DNA of 32,987 bases from a bacterium (GCA_024228495.1 JAAETJ010000898.1:1-32987); one strand, 5' to 3'. Numbered from the stretch's first letter, positions 17,042-25,318 are shown. The notes: a model not told the origin generated them from the letters alone. Numbers and translations: made by a program.

Positions 17042-18025
17042 TTACTCTGGCACACAGATTTTGCCTTGCATTGCAGCTTTTAGCGTATTGAGCAGCAAGA
17101 TGAAGATCAGTACGCCGGTGATTCCGTAAAGGGCGATACCGGTCGTTTTCATATAGGCCAGACCAGAGAGTTCATAAAATTTGAACGACGCCATGGTCAG
17201 CGCGGCCATTGGGAATGAGTAAGCCCACCATGGCAGCCCGAATTTGAGTTTTGCCAGCAGGTTGAACTTGGTGGCCAGCAGCAGGAAAAACAAAAAGCTC
17301 GCATAATACAAGAAATGTGCAAATGGATCGATGGTGGTGGCGTTGGTCAGGGTCGTATAAGATAAAAATCCAACAGCTGGCGGTGCGATCAGAATAAACA
17401 GGGTCGGCAATAAGCGTTCTGGCAGGGGCGTATGAAAAATCAGGCGATTAAAAATAATGGCTTGTAAAATGATCCAGAACAGCAGGCCAAAGGAAAAGAA
17501 AAACCAGCTGATTTCAGTAAAGCCATGAGCCATGCCAGCGACAGGCACGAGGATATTGCCAACCGCCGGGATGAACCAGGCCGGGTTGAGATGCTGTTCC
17601 TTGAAGTGCGCCTGCTTGATCCAGTAACGGATCACCGATAGCGCGGTGATCAATTGAATTGTCGCGCCATTTATCCAGACCCACAATGATAGCTGCTTGT
17701 TGATGGCCAAAAAGCATATGGAAAGAATGAGCATGGAAATGCTGATGGCGGGGAAGAAGGACAGCTTGATCGGATGGTTCCATTCCGCCCTCACAGCAGC
17801 CGGATAGCGGACCAGCTTGAGCAGATAGATTGCCAGCAAAAACAAGAACATCCCGGAGGCAAAGATAACAGCTGCCATGCTGAGCGTATCGGTCCAGCCC
17901 AGGGTCGTTTCCAGCTTGTGGGTGGCAATGCCAAAGCCGCCAAGCCCCATGATCAGCGCGAAAATATTGATGGGAAAATGCTCGAGTCGGTTATGTGCCG
18001 GTTTATTAGAGGTTGGTTTGCTCAT
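17042..18025 (-). CDS. SLAC1 / tellurite-resistance-dicarboxylate transporter (TDT) family protein
   Basis: The 327-residue product has ten hydrophobic segments in the TehA/SLAC1 pattern: the N-terminal PINIFALIMGLGGFGIATHKLE, a central helix with NPAWFIPAVGNILVPVAG and the C-terminal LPWWAYSFPMAALTMASFKFYE, which contain the family's conserved motifs. Such proteins are anion channels or carriers for small anions; TehA relatives were named for tellurite resistance. I chose ATG 18025 because GGAAG lies about ten bases upstream; a TTG 20 codons earlier (18085) adds residues without family support. Same strand as the phosphoesterase upstream (94 bases apart). Confidence 0.86.
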   Translation of the reverse strand: MSKPTSNKPAHNRLEHFPINIFALIMGLGGFGIATHKLETTLGWTDTLSMAAVIFASGMFLFLLAIYLLKLVRYPAAVRAEWNHPIKLSFFPAISISMLILSICFLAINKQLSLWVWINGATIQLITALSVIRYWIKQAHFKEQHLNPAWFIPAVGNILVPVAGMAHGFTEISWFFFSFGLLFWIILQAIIFNRLIFHTPLPERLLPTLFILIAPPAVGFLSYTTLTNATTIDPFAHFLYYASFLFFLLLATKFNLLAKLKFGLPWWAYSFPMAALTMASFKFYELSGLAYMKTTGIALYGITGVLIFILLLNTLKAAMQGKICVPE

Positions 18026-18119
18026 AGTCGGGTTTCTTCCGTTCAAGATTTGGATTTGCAGCGGGAAAACCTCCCGAACAAACAAAATATCACACTATAA
18101 ATACTCATCAATACGAATA

Positions 18120-19103
18120 TTAATCAACTGCCGCAATGTCGCGCTGGTCGGGGCTTTTGAGTTGAGGTGCTAAATGCTGGCCGTTTTTTACATGGTCGAA
18201 CAGATCAATCTGCGACAGGGTCTCGATTGGGCTGGTATTGGTGCGCAGGCCGCGCCCGCTCATTTCACAGTGCCAACCGGTATTGGTTCGCTCAATATTG
18301 TATAGATTATAGCGCGAAAGCGGTTTGTGCCGGTGGCTGATCGCTGAGGCGGAGGGAATCCCCACCACTGGAATGGGGCCGCTGGGACCTTGAATGGTAC
18401 GAATTTTATGGTTGTGATCGTGACCATGTAAGATGAGCTCGGCACCGGTGCTGGCAATGATTTCCTGAAAATTCAAAGCGTCGCGCAATCCACGTACCCA
18501 GTTGCCGGCATGCGAAAAGGGCGGATGGTGAATGAGGACGACACGAAACAGTTTTTCTTTGCCAAGTGTCACAAGATAGTTATGTAGTTTCTGACGTTGC
18601 GTCACGCCTAGTCGCCCGGCCGCAATCAGCGGCATGGTGGGCATGGCGGATGAAAGGCCAATGATCGCCACATCATCGCGGCGGCGCACATAAGGAAACC
18701 CCTCACGGCTTGACGAGTGAATATGTTCGCTTTCGCCATCATTGGTCATGAATTGGTTCCAGCGGCCAATGCCGGGCTCTTTGAGCAAGGGTACATAGAC
18801 GTCATGATTGCCCGGGATAACACTGACATCCTTGCTTGCACCGATCTGTTTGAGCCAGTTCAGAGCCTGTAAATATTCCTCACGCATGCCGATATTGACT
18901 ATATCACCTGTAATCACCACATGGTCAGGATTTGTGCCGCGCAGATCATCCTTGAGCCGGTCAAGGGTTGGGCGGTGATGAATGTTTTTGCGGCTCTTGT
19001 GCCAGTTGAGATAGCCAAACAGGCGCTTGTTTACGATTTCCAGCCGCTTTGGGGTGGGCAAGGGGCCGATATGCAAGTCTGACATATGTGCAAGTGAGAA
19101 CAA
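18120..19103 (-). CDS. calcineurin-like metallophosphoesterase
   Basis: This is a cytosolic two-metal phosphoesterase of 327 residues. All blocks of the family are seen: DLH (Asp9, His11), GDIVN (66-70), GNHD (98-101), HHPP and HGHDHNH near residue 235. Its substrate, for example a cyclic nucleotide or a lipid or nucleotide phosphoester, cannot be assigned. The start is a TTG at 19103: GGGAGGT stands nine bases upstream and family members begin directly before the DxH motif (MFSLAHMSDLH), so the non-ATG start is well supported. The downstream - strand neighbour is the SLAC1/TDT gene. Confidence 0.88.
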   Translation of the reverse strand: MFSLAHMSDLHIGPLPTPKRLEIVNKRLFGYLNWHKSRKNIHHRPTLDRLKDDLRGTNPDHVVITGDIVNIGMREEYLQALNWLKQIGASKDVSVIPGNHDVYVPLLKEPGIGRWNQFMTNDGESEHIHSSSREGFPYVRRRDDVAIIGLSSAMPTMPLIAAGRLGVTQRQKLHNYLVTLGKEKLFRVVLIHHPPFSHAGNWVRGLRDALNFQEIIASTGAELILHGHDHNHKIRTIQGPSGPIPVVGIPSASAISHRHKPLSRYNLYNIERTNTGWHCEMSGRGLRTNTSPIETLSQIDLFDHVKNGQHLAPQLKSPDQRDIAAVD

Positions 19104-19223
19104 AATCGATTACCTCCCTTCAATCATCAAATGAGGACTATAGTAATCAGATTGGGCGCTATAAAGCCATGATCAATAGGTTCGAAACCGTTGAATATGC
19201 AAGAATGAGTGGGAAATTACATA

Positions 19224-19694
19224 ATGCAAAGACTGATGGGTAAGATTTTGCAACCGTTCTGGCGGATGACACGGGGTCTGACCCTGGGTGTACAGGGCAT
19301 GATCATTGACGAAAATGATCAGATATTGCTGGTTCGTCATGGCTATCGTCCCGGTTGGCATCTGCCAGGCGGCGGGGTTGAGAGGGGCGAAACCATTATT
19401 CAGGCATTGGGGCGTGAACTGCACGAAGAAGTGGGGGTCGAACTCGCGCAAGCACCAAAACTGCATGGCATTTTCGCCAATTTCACGCATTTTCCCGGCG
19501 ATCATATCGCTGTCTATATCGTGCGCCACTGGCACCAGATCAATATTCCACAGCCAAGTGTGGAAATATTGGAACAAAAATTTGTCTCTCTTGACAAGTT
19601 GCCAGAAGAGCTTGCAGCAGGTGCTGGCAATCGTATTCGCGAACATTTTGAAGATGTTGCGATCACTGCGGGCTGGATTGAGGGGGAGATATAG
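19224..19694 (+). CDS. Nudix hydrolase
   Basis: The 156-residue protein hydrolyses a nucleoside diphosphate linked to another group. The complete Nudix box is present: G-x5-E-x7-RELHEEVGV, residues 50-72, with the metal-binding REXXEE at 64-69. The N-terminal RMTRGLTLGVQGMIIDENDQILLVRHGYRPGWHLPGG segment is typical of small alphaproteobacterial Nudix proteins of unknown substrate. ATG 19224 has GGGA nine bases upstream; an in-frame GTG (19209) is less likely. It is transcribed away from the phosphoesterase gene. Confidence 0.9.
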   Translation: MQRLMGKILQPFWRMTRGLTLGVQGMIIDENDQILLVRHGYRPGWHLPGGGVERGETIIQALGRELHEEVGVELAQAPKLHGIFANFTHFPGDHIAVYIVRHWHQINIPQPSVEILEQKFVSLDKLPEELAAGAGNRIREHFEDVAITAGWIEGEI

Positions 19695-19776
19695 CGCGGC
19701 TTGTGGGCCACAGCAGGGATAAAAATCACCTATAGTGAGGGGGCTTGCTTCCAAATATGTCTATTCTTTGGCAAAG

Positions 19777-19791
19777 TTAATAACTTGTTAA
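19777..19791. promoter_or_regulatory. TTAA-N7-TTAA element (CtrA-like) upstream of mlaE
   Basis: TTAATAACTTGTTAA lies 20 bases before the mlaE start and fits the alphaproteobacterial CtrA half-site spacing TTAA-N7-TTAA. Its left part also forms the palindrome AAGTTA-A-TAACTT (19774-19786). AT-rich sequence produces such matches by chance, so the call is tentative. Confidence 0.3.
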
Positions 19792-19811
19792 AGTTTTCAG
19801 ATTGGTAAACC

Positions 19812-20996
19812 GTGACTATAATAGAGGGTGCTCTTGAAGGTTTTTCCCATTGTGAAGATCACCGTGTGGGATTTCACGTTGAGCACGAAAGCAATATATT
19901 TCGCTTGAGAATAACAGGCGAGTGGACGATCCGGGAGGTTGCGCAATTGCAACGCGAGATCGATGCTATTCTTATGCCTTCTACGCTTTTTTCAGATCAT
20001 GTAGGTGAAATCGAGCTGGGCGGATTGTCCAAACTTGATGTTGCTGGTGCCTGGCTGATCAATAGCACGCGCAAAAAATGGTCGAAACGTGGCCTTAAAA
20101 CAAGGTTCGCGGGGGCAGGATCAGAACATCATATCCTGATAGATGAAGTGCGGCGCTCGGATAAAGCTGGGCAACCTCAGCAACGGCAAAAGAGCCCTTT
20201 TCAAAGATCACTAGATGATGCCCTCAAGGGCATTGGCGGCATCGGCAGTGATGCCATGATGATCCTCGGGTTTTTGGGCACGATCGCGGCGACTTTCACC
20301 CATAGCCTTGTTCATCCCAAAAGATTTCGCTGGGTGGCCTTTGTCCACCAGCTCGAACACGTGGGTTTTCGCGCCATTGGCATTGTCAGCCTGATCTGTT
20401 TCTTGATTGGTGCGGTGATCTTGCAGCAAGGCGTCGTACAGCTAAGCTATTATGGGGCCGAACCGCTGGCGGTGAATATGTTGGCGGTGCTGTCTCTTCG
20501 TGAGGTTGGCGTGTTGTTGACAGCGATTATTGTTGCTGGGCGCTCAGGTTCGGCCTTCACCGCTGAAATCGGTTCCATGAAAATGCGAGAAGAGATCGAC
20601 GCCATGCGCATCATCGGTCTCGATCCCATTGAGGTGTTGGTGCTGCCGCGGGTGCTGGCATTAGTTGTTATGGTGCCGCTCCTGGCTTTTTGGGGAGACC
20701 TGATGTGCATGCTTGGTGGCGCCATGATGGCGTCGTTTTATCTGGGACTGGATTGGTCCGGATATGTGGACAATCTGCACGCGTCAGTCACTATGAACCA
20801 TTTTCTAGCGGGTATGATCAAGGCACCGTTCGTGGCGCTGATCATCGGTATTGTTGGCTGTATGGAGGGTTTTAAAGTTGAAGGGTCGGCTGAAAGTCTG
20901 GGCTATCACGTGACGGTTGCGGTCGTGAAAGCGATCTTTCTAGTGATTATTGTCGATGCGGTATTCGCGATGTTTTTAGCTTCGATTGGATTTTAA
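19812..20996 (+). CDS. mlaE: MlaE-family permease with N-terminal STAS domain (MlaB-MlaE fusion)
   Basis: MlaE is the inner-membrane permease of the phospholipid transport ABC complex that keeps outer-membrane lipid asymmetry. The 394-residue protein has a STAS-like domain (about residues 20-115, with GEIELGGLSKLDVAGAWLI) that stands in for the separate MlaB, then the MlaE permease (about 150-394) with five hydrophobic segments, the EVGVLLTAIIVAGRSGSAFTAEIGSMKMREEIDAM coupling signature and PRVLALVVMVPLLAFWGDLMCMLGG. GTG 19812 is the first start in frame and its ribosome site is weak, so the start is less sure than the gene. mlaF follows three bases after the stop. Confidence 0.94.
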   Translation: MTIIEGALEGFSHCEDHRVGFHVEHESNIFRLRITGEWTIREVAQLQREIDAILMPSTLFSDHVGEIELGGLSKLDVAGAWLINSTRKKWSKRGLKTRFAGAGSEHHILIDEVRRSDKAGQPQQRQKSPFQRSLDDALKGIGGIGSDAMMILGFLGTIAATFTHSLVHPKRFRWVAFVHQLEHVGFRAIGIVSLICFLIGAVILQQGVVQLSYYGAEPLAVNMLAVLSLREVGVLLTAIIVAGRSGSAFTAEIGSMKMREEIDAMRIIGLDPIEVLVLPRVLALVVMVPLLAFWGDLMCMLGGAMMASFYLGLDWSGYVDNLHASVTMNHFLAGMIKAPFVALIIGIVGCMEGFKVEGSAESLGYHVTVAVVKAIFLVIIVDAVFAMFLASIGF

Positions 20997-20999
20997 TTC

Positions 21000-21800
21000 A
21001 TGAGCGAAATCAACCACAAAAGGGCAAAATCCAGATCGCGCGAAGTGGTTATATCGGTTCGAAATCTTTCGAAAGGGTTCGAGCAGCAAATCGTTTTTGA
21101 CAAGCTCAATCTGGATGTTTTTCGCGGCGAGGTACTGGGTATTGTCGGGGGGTCTGGTACAGGTAAATCGGTGCTGATGCGCTGTATCACTGGCCTTTTG
21201 TCCTATGAGAGGGGCACGATTGAAATTTTTGGCAAGGATGTGGAAGCACTAAATCAAAGGGAACGGATCGCCATGGATACGCGGCTGGGCGTGTTGTTCC
21301 AGGATGGTGCCCTGTTTGGGGCTTTGACCGTTTTGCAAAATATTCAAGTGCCCATGCGTGAGCATCTTGATATGCCCAAATCGATGATGGATGAACTGGC
21401 TTTGATCAAGTTGAAAATGGTCGGATTACCAGCCAATGCCGCTTACAAGTTTCCCTCGGAACTGTCCGGGGGTATGAGAAAGCGGGCCGGATTAGCAAGG
21501 GCTTTGGCGCTTGATCCAGAGATCGTCTTTCTTGATGAGCCGACATCTGGTCTTGATCCAATTGGTGCTGCCGCGTTCGATCGGTTGATCTGGCAATTGC
21601 AATCGACCCTTGGTCTGACGGTTTATATGGTGACCCATGATCTTGACAGTCTGTTTTCTATTTGTGACCGTGTGGCAGTTTTGGCAGATTGGAAAATAGT
21701 ACGCACTGGGTTGCCAGAAGAGTTGCGTGAAATGCCGAATCACCCTTGGGTGGAGAGATATTTTGGTGGTCCAAGAGCGATGGCGAGAACTTTTGGCTAG
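21000..21800 (+). CDS. mlaF: MlaF-family ABC transporter ATPase
   Basis: This is the cytoplasmic ATPase of the Mla complex, 266 residues. Walker A is GGSGTGKS (residues 50-57), the ABC signature LSGGM (155-159), Walker B IVFLDE (175-180), followed by a D-loop SGLDP and the switch His in YMVTHDLDSL. The Met in LSGGM and the KRAGLARALALDP context are typical of MlaF rather than other importers. The gene starts three bases after the mlaE stop and mlaD follows after 46 bases, forming one operon. Confidence 0.95.
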   Translation: MSEINHKRAKSRSREVVISVRNLSKGFEQQIVFDKLNLDVFRGEVLGIVGGSGTGKSVLMRCITGLLSYERGTIEIFGKDVEALNQRERIAMDTRLGVLFQDGALFGALTVLQNIQVPMREHLDMPKSMMDELALIKLKMVGLPANAAYKFPSELSGGMRKRAGLARALALDPEIVFLDEPTSGLDPIGAAAFDRLIWQLQSTLGLTVYMVTHDLDSLFSICDRVAVLADWKIVRTGLPEELREMPNHPWVERYFGGPRAMARTFG

Positions 21801-21846
21801 GAAGTTTGATTGAATTGAACGAAGCGACGAAGAGAGCGCATTTGAA

Positions 21847-22998
21847 ATGGAAACAAAAGCAAATCATATCCTGATTGGTGCGTTCATTTTGTTGGCGACC
21901 ATAATCGGCTTTGCCTTTGTATTCTGGATACAAAACTATGGAACGGGGACGTCGATCAATCGCTATCAGATTGTCTTTAAAGGGCCTGTCACGGGACTTG
22001 CACCCGCCAGCACAGTGCTTTTTAACGGGCTTAAAGTTGGTAAAATCGAGCGCTTTGAAATAGACCCTGTTGATCCGCGTATCACCAGAGTGTTTGTGAC
22101 TGTAAAGAAAAATATACCGGTGCGGCGCAATTCTTATGCTCGCATTGTTTCTCAGGGGCTGTCGGCCTATTCATCGGTGATGATTACGCCGGGGACGCCT
22201 GATGAAGAATTGCTGGTGATGCGCGATGATGGCAAGTTGCCGGTCATTAATGCAGCTCCTGGCGGTTCGAGCGCTTCCTTGTTTGAAGCGGCTCCCAAGG
22301 TCCTTGATAATGTCAATACGGTGTTGCGACGCGTTGATGAATTGATTGCCAATAATGAGCAACTTGTGCGCGATACTCTCAAAAATATCGAACGGTTTAC
22401 CGCCGAACTTGATCGCAACAAGGGAAAAATTACGAGCTTGATGATCAATGCGGACAAAGCCCTTGTTACGGCCGATGAGGCAGCCAAAAAGGCCAGCGCC
22501 GCGATGACGCGTGTTGACAAGCTCATCGCCGCCAATGAGAACGAGATAAAGGACATCATTGCAAGCATTGGTGTGACCTCAAAAAATGCTGAAAAATTTA
22601 GTGCCATGCTCGCCAACAAGGAAAGCGATGTCGCCGCAATTATCGATAATGTGCGCTCCATGAGCGTACAGTTTAAAGGGGTTGCCGCCAAACTAGAGAC
22701 GGCGCTTGATGGCGTTTCAAGCCTGTTGTCCAATGACAATGGCACCTCAATGATGAACGAGATCAGCTTGGCAGCGACCTCGTTTCGAAGCTTGGCAGAA
22801 AAGCTAGACAAGTCGCTGGGCAATAGTGCTGATGGCATGGCCCGGTTTGCCAAAAGTGGTTTGAAAGAATTTGAAGGGCTAATGCGAGAAGGCCGCCGAA
22901 TGGTCAAGGCGATGGAGCGCGTGATGAATAACCTGGAACGCAATCCTCAAGGTTTGATCTTTGGGGCCAAGCAGGTAAGAGAGTATAAATCGAACTGA
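21847..22998 (+). CDS. mlaD: MlaD-family MCE-domain substrate-binding protein
   Basis: MlaD is the membrane-anchored periplasmic lipid-binding subunit. The 383-residue protein has one N-terminal membrane helix (about residues 8-28), an MCE domain (about 38-115, with GPVTGLAPASTVLFNGLKVGKIERFEID) and a long, mostly helical, Ala/Lys/Asp-rich C-terminal region (about 150-370) with heptad-like repeats. That extension is much longer than in E. coli MlaD and resembles alphaproteobacterial and mycobacterial MCE proteins, in which it may help bridge the periplasm (inference). A GAAGAGAG stretch stands upstream of the ATG. Confidence 0.92.
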   Translation: METKANHILIGAFILLATIIGFAFVFWIQNYGTGTSINRYQIVFKGPVTGLAPASTVLFNGLKVGKIERFEIDPVDPRITRVFVTVKKNIPVRRNSYARIVSQGLSAYSSVMITPGTPDEELLVMRDDGKLPVINAAPGGSSASLFEAAPKVLDNVNTVLRRVDELIANNEQLVRDTLKNIERFTAELDRNKGKITSLMINADKALVTADEAAKKASAAMTRVDKLIAANENEIKDIIASIGVTSKNAEKFSAMLANKESDVAAIIDNVRSMSVQFKGVAAKLETALDGVSSLLSNDNGTSMMNEISLAATSFRSLAEKLDKSLGNSADGMARFAKSGLKEFEGLMREGRRMVKAMERVMNNLERNPQGLIFGAKQVREYKSN

Positions 22999-23099
22999 TA
23001 ATCTGTTAGTGTGCCGCGTTAAGATTGTTGATAGACCCAGATGCACCAAAAAGAGTACGCAATCGGGGTTTTGTAAAGACAAGCGAAAGGGGACAGCCG

Positions 23100-23747
23100 G
23101 TGTTGTCAAAAACCGGTTCAGCTATTGTGATGGTTCTGATGAGCCTTGTTCTGTCAGGGGGGCTGACGGGATGTACTGTTGCGTCTTTGGTTGGCGCGAA
23201 CAGCGAACCTGCGCCCGTCACACATGATTTGCTGGCTACAACTCGTCGCGATCTTGGTCATTTGCCAATTCAGCTGACAGTCGCCGAGCCAAGCGCGGTG
23301 CAGGCCTTGTCGAATTCGCGTATCGCCATCAAGCCCGGCCCCCAGGAAGTGAGCTATTTCGCAGCAGCCGTGTGGACCGATAAACTGCCTCGCTTGTTGC
23401 AGCTGCGTTTGATTGAAACCTTCGAGAACAGCCGTATATTGAGAGCGGTCAGCAGCGGCAGTGAGCGTATTCGCGGTGATATCCGCCTAGCTTGGGAAGT
23501 GCGCGATTTTCAGGTTGAGGTGAGCAATGGATCTGCCCGCGCGCATGTGCGTTTTTATGTGAAACTGGTTGATGAGGACAACGGTGCCCTGGTTGCGGCT
23601 AAAGAATTTTCGGCCACTGTTCGCGCTTCGAACGATAGCGTTGAAGCCGGGGTCGAAGCTTTGAAAGACGCCTTTGCGGCGAGCTCCACGAAAATCATGC
23701 GCTGGATCACCTCAAGGCGCATCATTGTTGCCGATGCTAGCGAATAG
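23100..23747 (+). CDS. ABC-type transport auxiliary lipoprotein of the Mla operon
   Basis: The 215-residue product carries a lipoprotein signal with lipobox LTGC (Cys25) and then a body matching the ABC_trans_aux (PqiC/YmbA-like) family: TVAEPSAVQALSNSRIAIKPGPQEVSYFAAAVWTDKLPRLLQLRLIETFENS and a second half with VRDFQVEVSNGSARAHVRFYVKLVD. Such lipoproteins sit at the outer membrane as partners of MCE systems. GTG 23100 is the chosen start: AGGGGA lies six bases upstream. A longer frame from TTG 23025 has no support. It is the last gene of the mla operon, about 100 bases after mlaD. Confidence 0.9.
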   Translation: MLSKTGSAIVMVLMSLVLSGGLTGCTVASLVGANSEPAPVTHDLLATTRRDLGHLPIQLTVAEPSAVQALSNSRIAIKPGPQEVSYFAAAVWTDKLPRLLQLRLIETFENSRILRAVSSGSERIRGDIRLAWEVRDFQVEVSNGSARAHVRFYVKLVDEDNGALVAAKEFSATVRASNDSVEAGVEALKDAFAASSTKIMRWITSRRIIVADASE

Positions 23748-23801
23748 ATGATGAACCTTTCGCGCCACTCTATTTGGTTTCTTTGGTCATTCGAAAATTA
23801 A

Positions 23802-23819
23802 GGGAACATCTAAAAATCC
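23802..23819 (+). repeat. left terminal inverted repeat of the IS5-family element
   Basis: GGGAACATCTAAAAATCC is preceded by the target repeat TTAA. It differs at two positions from the right end. Confidence 0.85.
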
Positions 23820-23885
23820 TCCAGGGCGCATTCTGATCAACTAGACTGTGAATATGAGAAACTGATTTGGTGAGCGGGGATTGTG

Positions 23886-24190
23886 ATGGGACAGCTGGGC
23901 TTTTTTGATCTTTCCAAAAGATATGCGGGACTTGACAAGATCGGCGATCTGCCTGTGTTGCTGAAAATCAAAGTACCGTTCGAGAATTTCCGACTTGATC
24001 TAAAAGCCATTTTGCGCACACCAAAAGAGCGGCGCAAATCCAATGCCGGTCTCCACCCCGGGACGAGGTGTTGATGTTTAAGGTGCTCGTCGTTATTGAG
24101 CGCGCCAGCGTCCGCATCGGCACGATGAATCTGGTCTACAACATGAAAAGGTTCATTGCCTTTGAGTGTGGCCTCGTTACGCCGGGTTGA
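23886..24190 (+). pseudogene. IS5-family transposase remnant (N- and C-termini only)
   Basis: From ATG 23886 the frame reads MGQLGFFDLSKRYAGLDK...VPFENFR...RKSNAG, the conserved start of IS5-type transposases. Near 24060 the frame shifts (two bases appear to be missing in what should be PWDEVLMFKVLV) and continues at 24062 as DEVLMFKVLVVIERASVRIGTMNLVYNMKRFIAFE, jumping directly to the C-terminal RIGxxNLVYNMKRFxxxE motif and ending at TGA 24190. The whole DDE core of some 200 residues is gone, so the product cannot be active. Confidence 0.82.
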
Positions 24191-24336
24191 GTGTTTTGAC
24201 ACGAGCAGTGTGTGCAGTGTCCGCGCAAAATCCGGACAACCGGATTGGAACCTTCGACGACCCCGGGCTACTGTCCGTATCAATCAGGCCGCCAGGTGGA
24301 AAAGTCAGCCATCCGGATATAGGGGGAGGAAACAGG

Positions 24337-24354
24337 GGATTTATAGAGGTTCCC
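24337..24354 (-). repeat. right terminal inverted repeat of the IS5-family element
   Basis: GGATTTATAGAGGTTCCC is followed directly by the second TTAA target repeat (24355-24358). Confidence 0.85.
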
Positions 24355-24483
24355 TTAAAACAGTTGCTTGAACCTTGTTCAACAAAGTCCTAAACTAAAT
24401 CAGGCACGCGCCTTAAAAAAACCTGAGGAGGCGTAGTACATGTATAGGGGGGGACGATCATTGGATATAGAGGGATATGTTAT

Positions 24484-25068
24484 ATGTTTTACAAGTTGAT
24501 GGGATTGGCCACTGCCGCAGGATTGGCTTTGAGCCTTGGCACCATACCCGCGAATGCCCAAAAAGCGGCTGAAAATATGGCCAAGCCTTTGGAGCGTGAG
24601 TGTAAAGCCAAGGAAGTCTCGCGCACTGGCGGTCGCTCCAGATTCCAGATCACAGCGCGCAAAAAAGCTCGCGATGCGTGGCGTCAGAAAATTCGCGAAA
24701 GAGAAGGCAAGCAATGGGCTTCGTGGCTGTTTTCCAAAGATGCAAAGTATAATTGCTTTAAGGAGAAAGGGCGCAATCGTTGTACTGTGATAGCCACGCC
24801 GTGCAAACTAACGGCTGTATTAAGTGGGCCGGGCAAGGTTTGCTCTTTCTACAAGATCGCTGGCACGGGCAACCCCTCCAAGCTGAAAGAATGGGCCAAG
24901 CATAAAGCCCGCAAGGTCTGGGCCGCAAGAGTGCGCGATTTTTATGGTACGAAAATGGATACATGGTTGCTGTCCAACAGTAAGGACACCAAATGCACGG
25001 ATCATGCAAATGGTACGCATACCTGCACAGTGACATCACAACCATGCCGGTTCCGTGTCTTGAACTAG
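24484..25068 (+). CDS. secreted protein with two Cys-rich tandem repeats, unknown function
   Basis: The 194-residue product has a signal peptide (hydrophobic core about 6-20, likely cleavage after ANA-Q, residue 25). The mature part is an internal duplication: Cys at 40, 91, 100, 107 and again at 120, 171, 181, 188, giving spacings 51-9-7 and 51-10-7. Each unit of about 80 residues carries a KARxxW...W helical segment (Trp66/Trp81 and Trp146/Trp161) followed by a CxnCTVxxxPC end. The pattern is seen in small alphaproteobacterial exported proteins of unknown role; the paired Cys suggest two disulfides per repeat in the periplasm. The mature protein is Lys/Arg-rich. GAGGGA stands ten bases before ATG 24484. 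It follows the IS5 relic and ends in a strong terminator; dsbB lies 640 bases away. Confidence 0.75.
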   Translation: MFYKLMGLATAAGLALSLGTIPANAQKAAENMAKPLERECKAKEVSRTGGRSRFQITARKKARDAWRQKIREREGKQWASWLFSKDAKYNCFKEKGRNRCTVIATPCKLTAVLSGPGKVCSFYKIAGTGNPSKLKEWAKHKARKVWAARVRDFYGTKMDTWLLSNSKDTKCTDHANGTHTCTVTSQPCRFRVLN

Positions 25069-25087
25069 GCCTCTGGAAAACAACAGA

Positions 25088-25128
25088 AAAAGACCGGACT
25101 TTGAGCATCTCAAAGCCCGGTCTTTTTG
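25088..25128 (+). terminator. Rho-independent terminator after the Cys-repeat gene
   Basis: AAAGACCGG-A-CTTTGAGC... folds on CAAAG-C-CCGGTCTTT as a long, nearly perfect stem ending in a T-run (25121-25125). The A-run on the left side makes it potentially bidirectional. Confidence 0.9.
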
Positions 25129-25141
25129 TGCGCTCAACAAT

Positions 25142-25181
25142 AAAAAAGGCGGCTAAAACACTGGATTTCAGTGTTTCAGCC
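25142..25181 (-). terminator. terminator for the small - strand gene at 25319
   Basis: GGCTAAAACACTG (25151-25163) and CAGTGTTTCAGCC (25169-25181) form a 13-bp stem with one mismatch. Read on the - strand the stem is followed by six T residues (A-run 25142-25147 on +), fitting transcription from the right. Confidence 0.75.
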
Positions 25182-25242
25182 ACCAATCTACGCAATGCTC
25201 TTTAAATGAATTGGTCACCAACGCGACCACTGATTAAAACTG

Positions 25243-25265
25243 CTCTACTCTACTCTACTCTACTC
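25243..25265 (+). repeat. CTCTA pentanucleotide tandem repeat
   Basis: There are four complete CTCTA units plus three bases in non-coding DNA, between the terminator at 25142 and the stop codon of the small - strand gene. Pentanucleotide tracts are prone to slippage, but no reading frame crosses this one. Confidence 0.85.
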
Positions 25266-25318
25266 AACGAAACAAATACACAAACTCAATACGCAACTAA
25301 CTACCGATACGCTCCTAT

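Larger units (their letters stand above)
23802..24354 (+). mobile_element. internally deleted IS5-family element, 553 bp
   Basis: The left end GGGAACATCTAAAAATCC (23802-23819) and the reverse complement of the right end, GGGAACCTCTATAAATCC (24337-24354), match at 16 of 18 positions, and the element is flanked by a direct repeat TTAA (23798-23801 and 24355-24358), the expected small target duplication. Inside are an N-terminal and a C-terminal piece of an IS5-type transposase joined with the catalytic middle missing. It is a non-autonomous, MITE-like derivative that could in principle be moved by a full-length relative elsewhere in the genome. Confidence 0.85.

Noticed and set aside
22167-22943. 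258-aa Ser/Leu-rich open frame on the - strand
   Set aside because: Antisense of the helical mlaD region, whose codon pattern keeps the opposite frame open; no motif.
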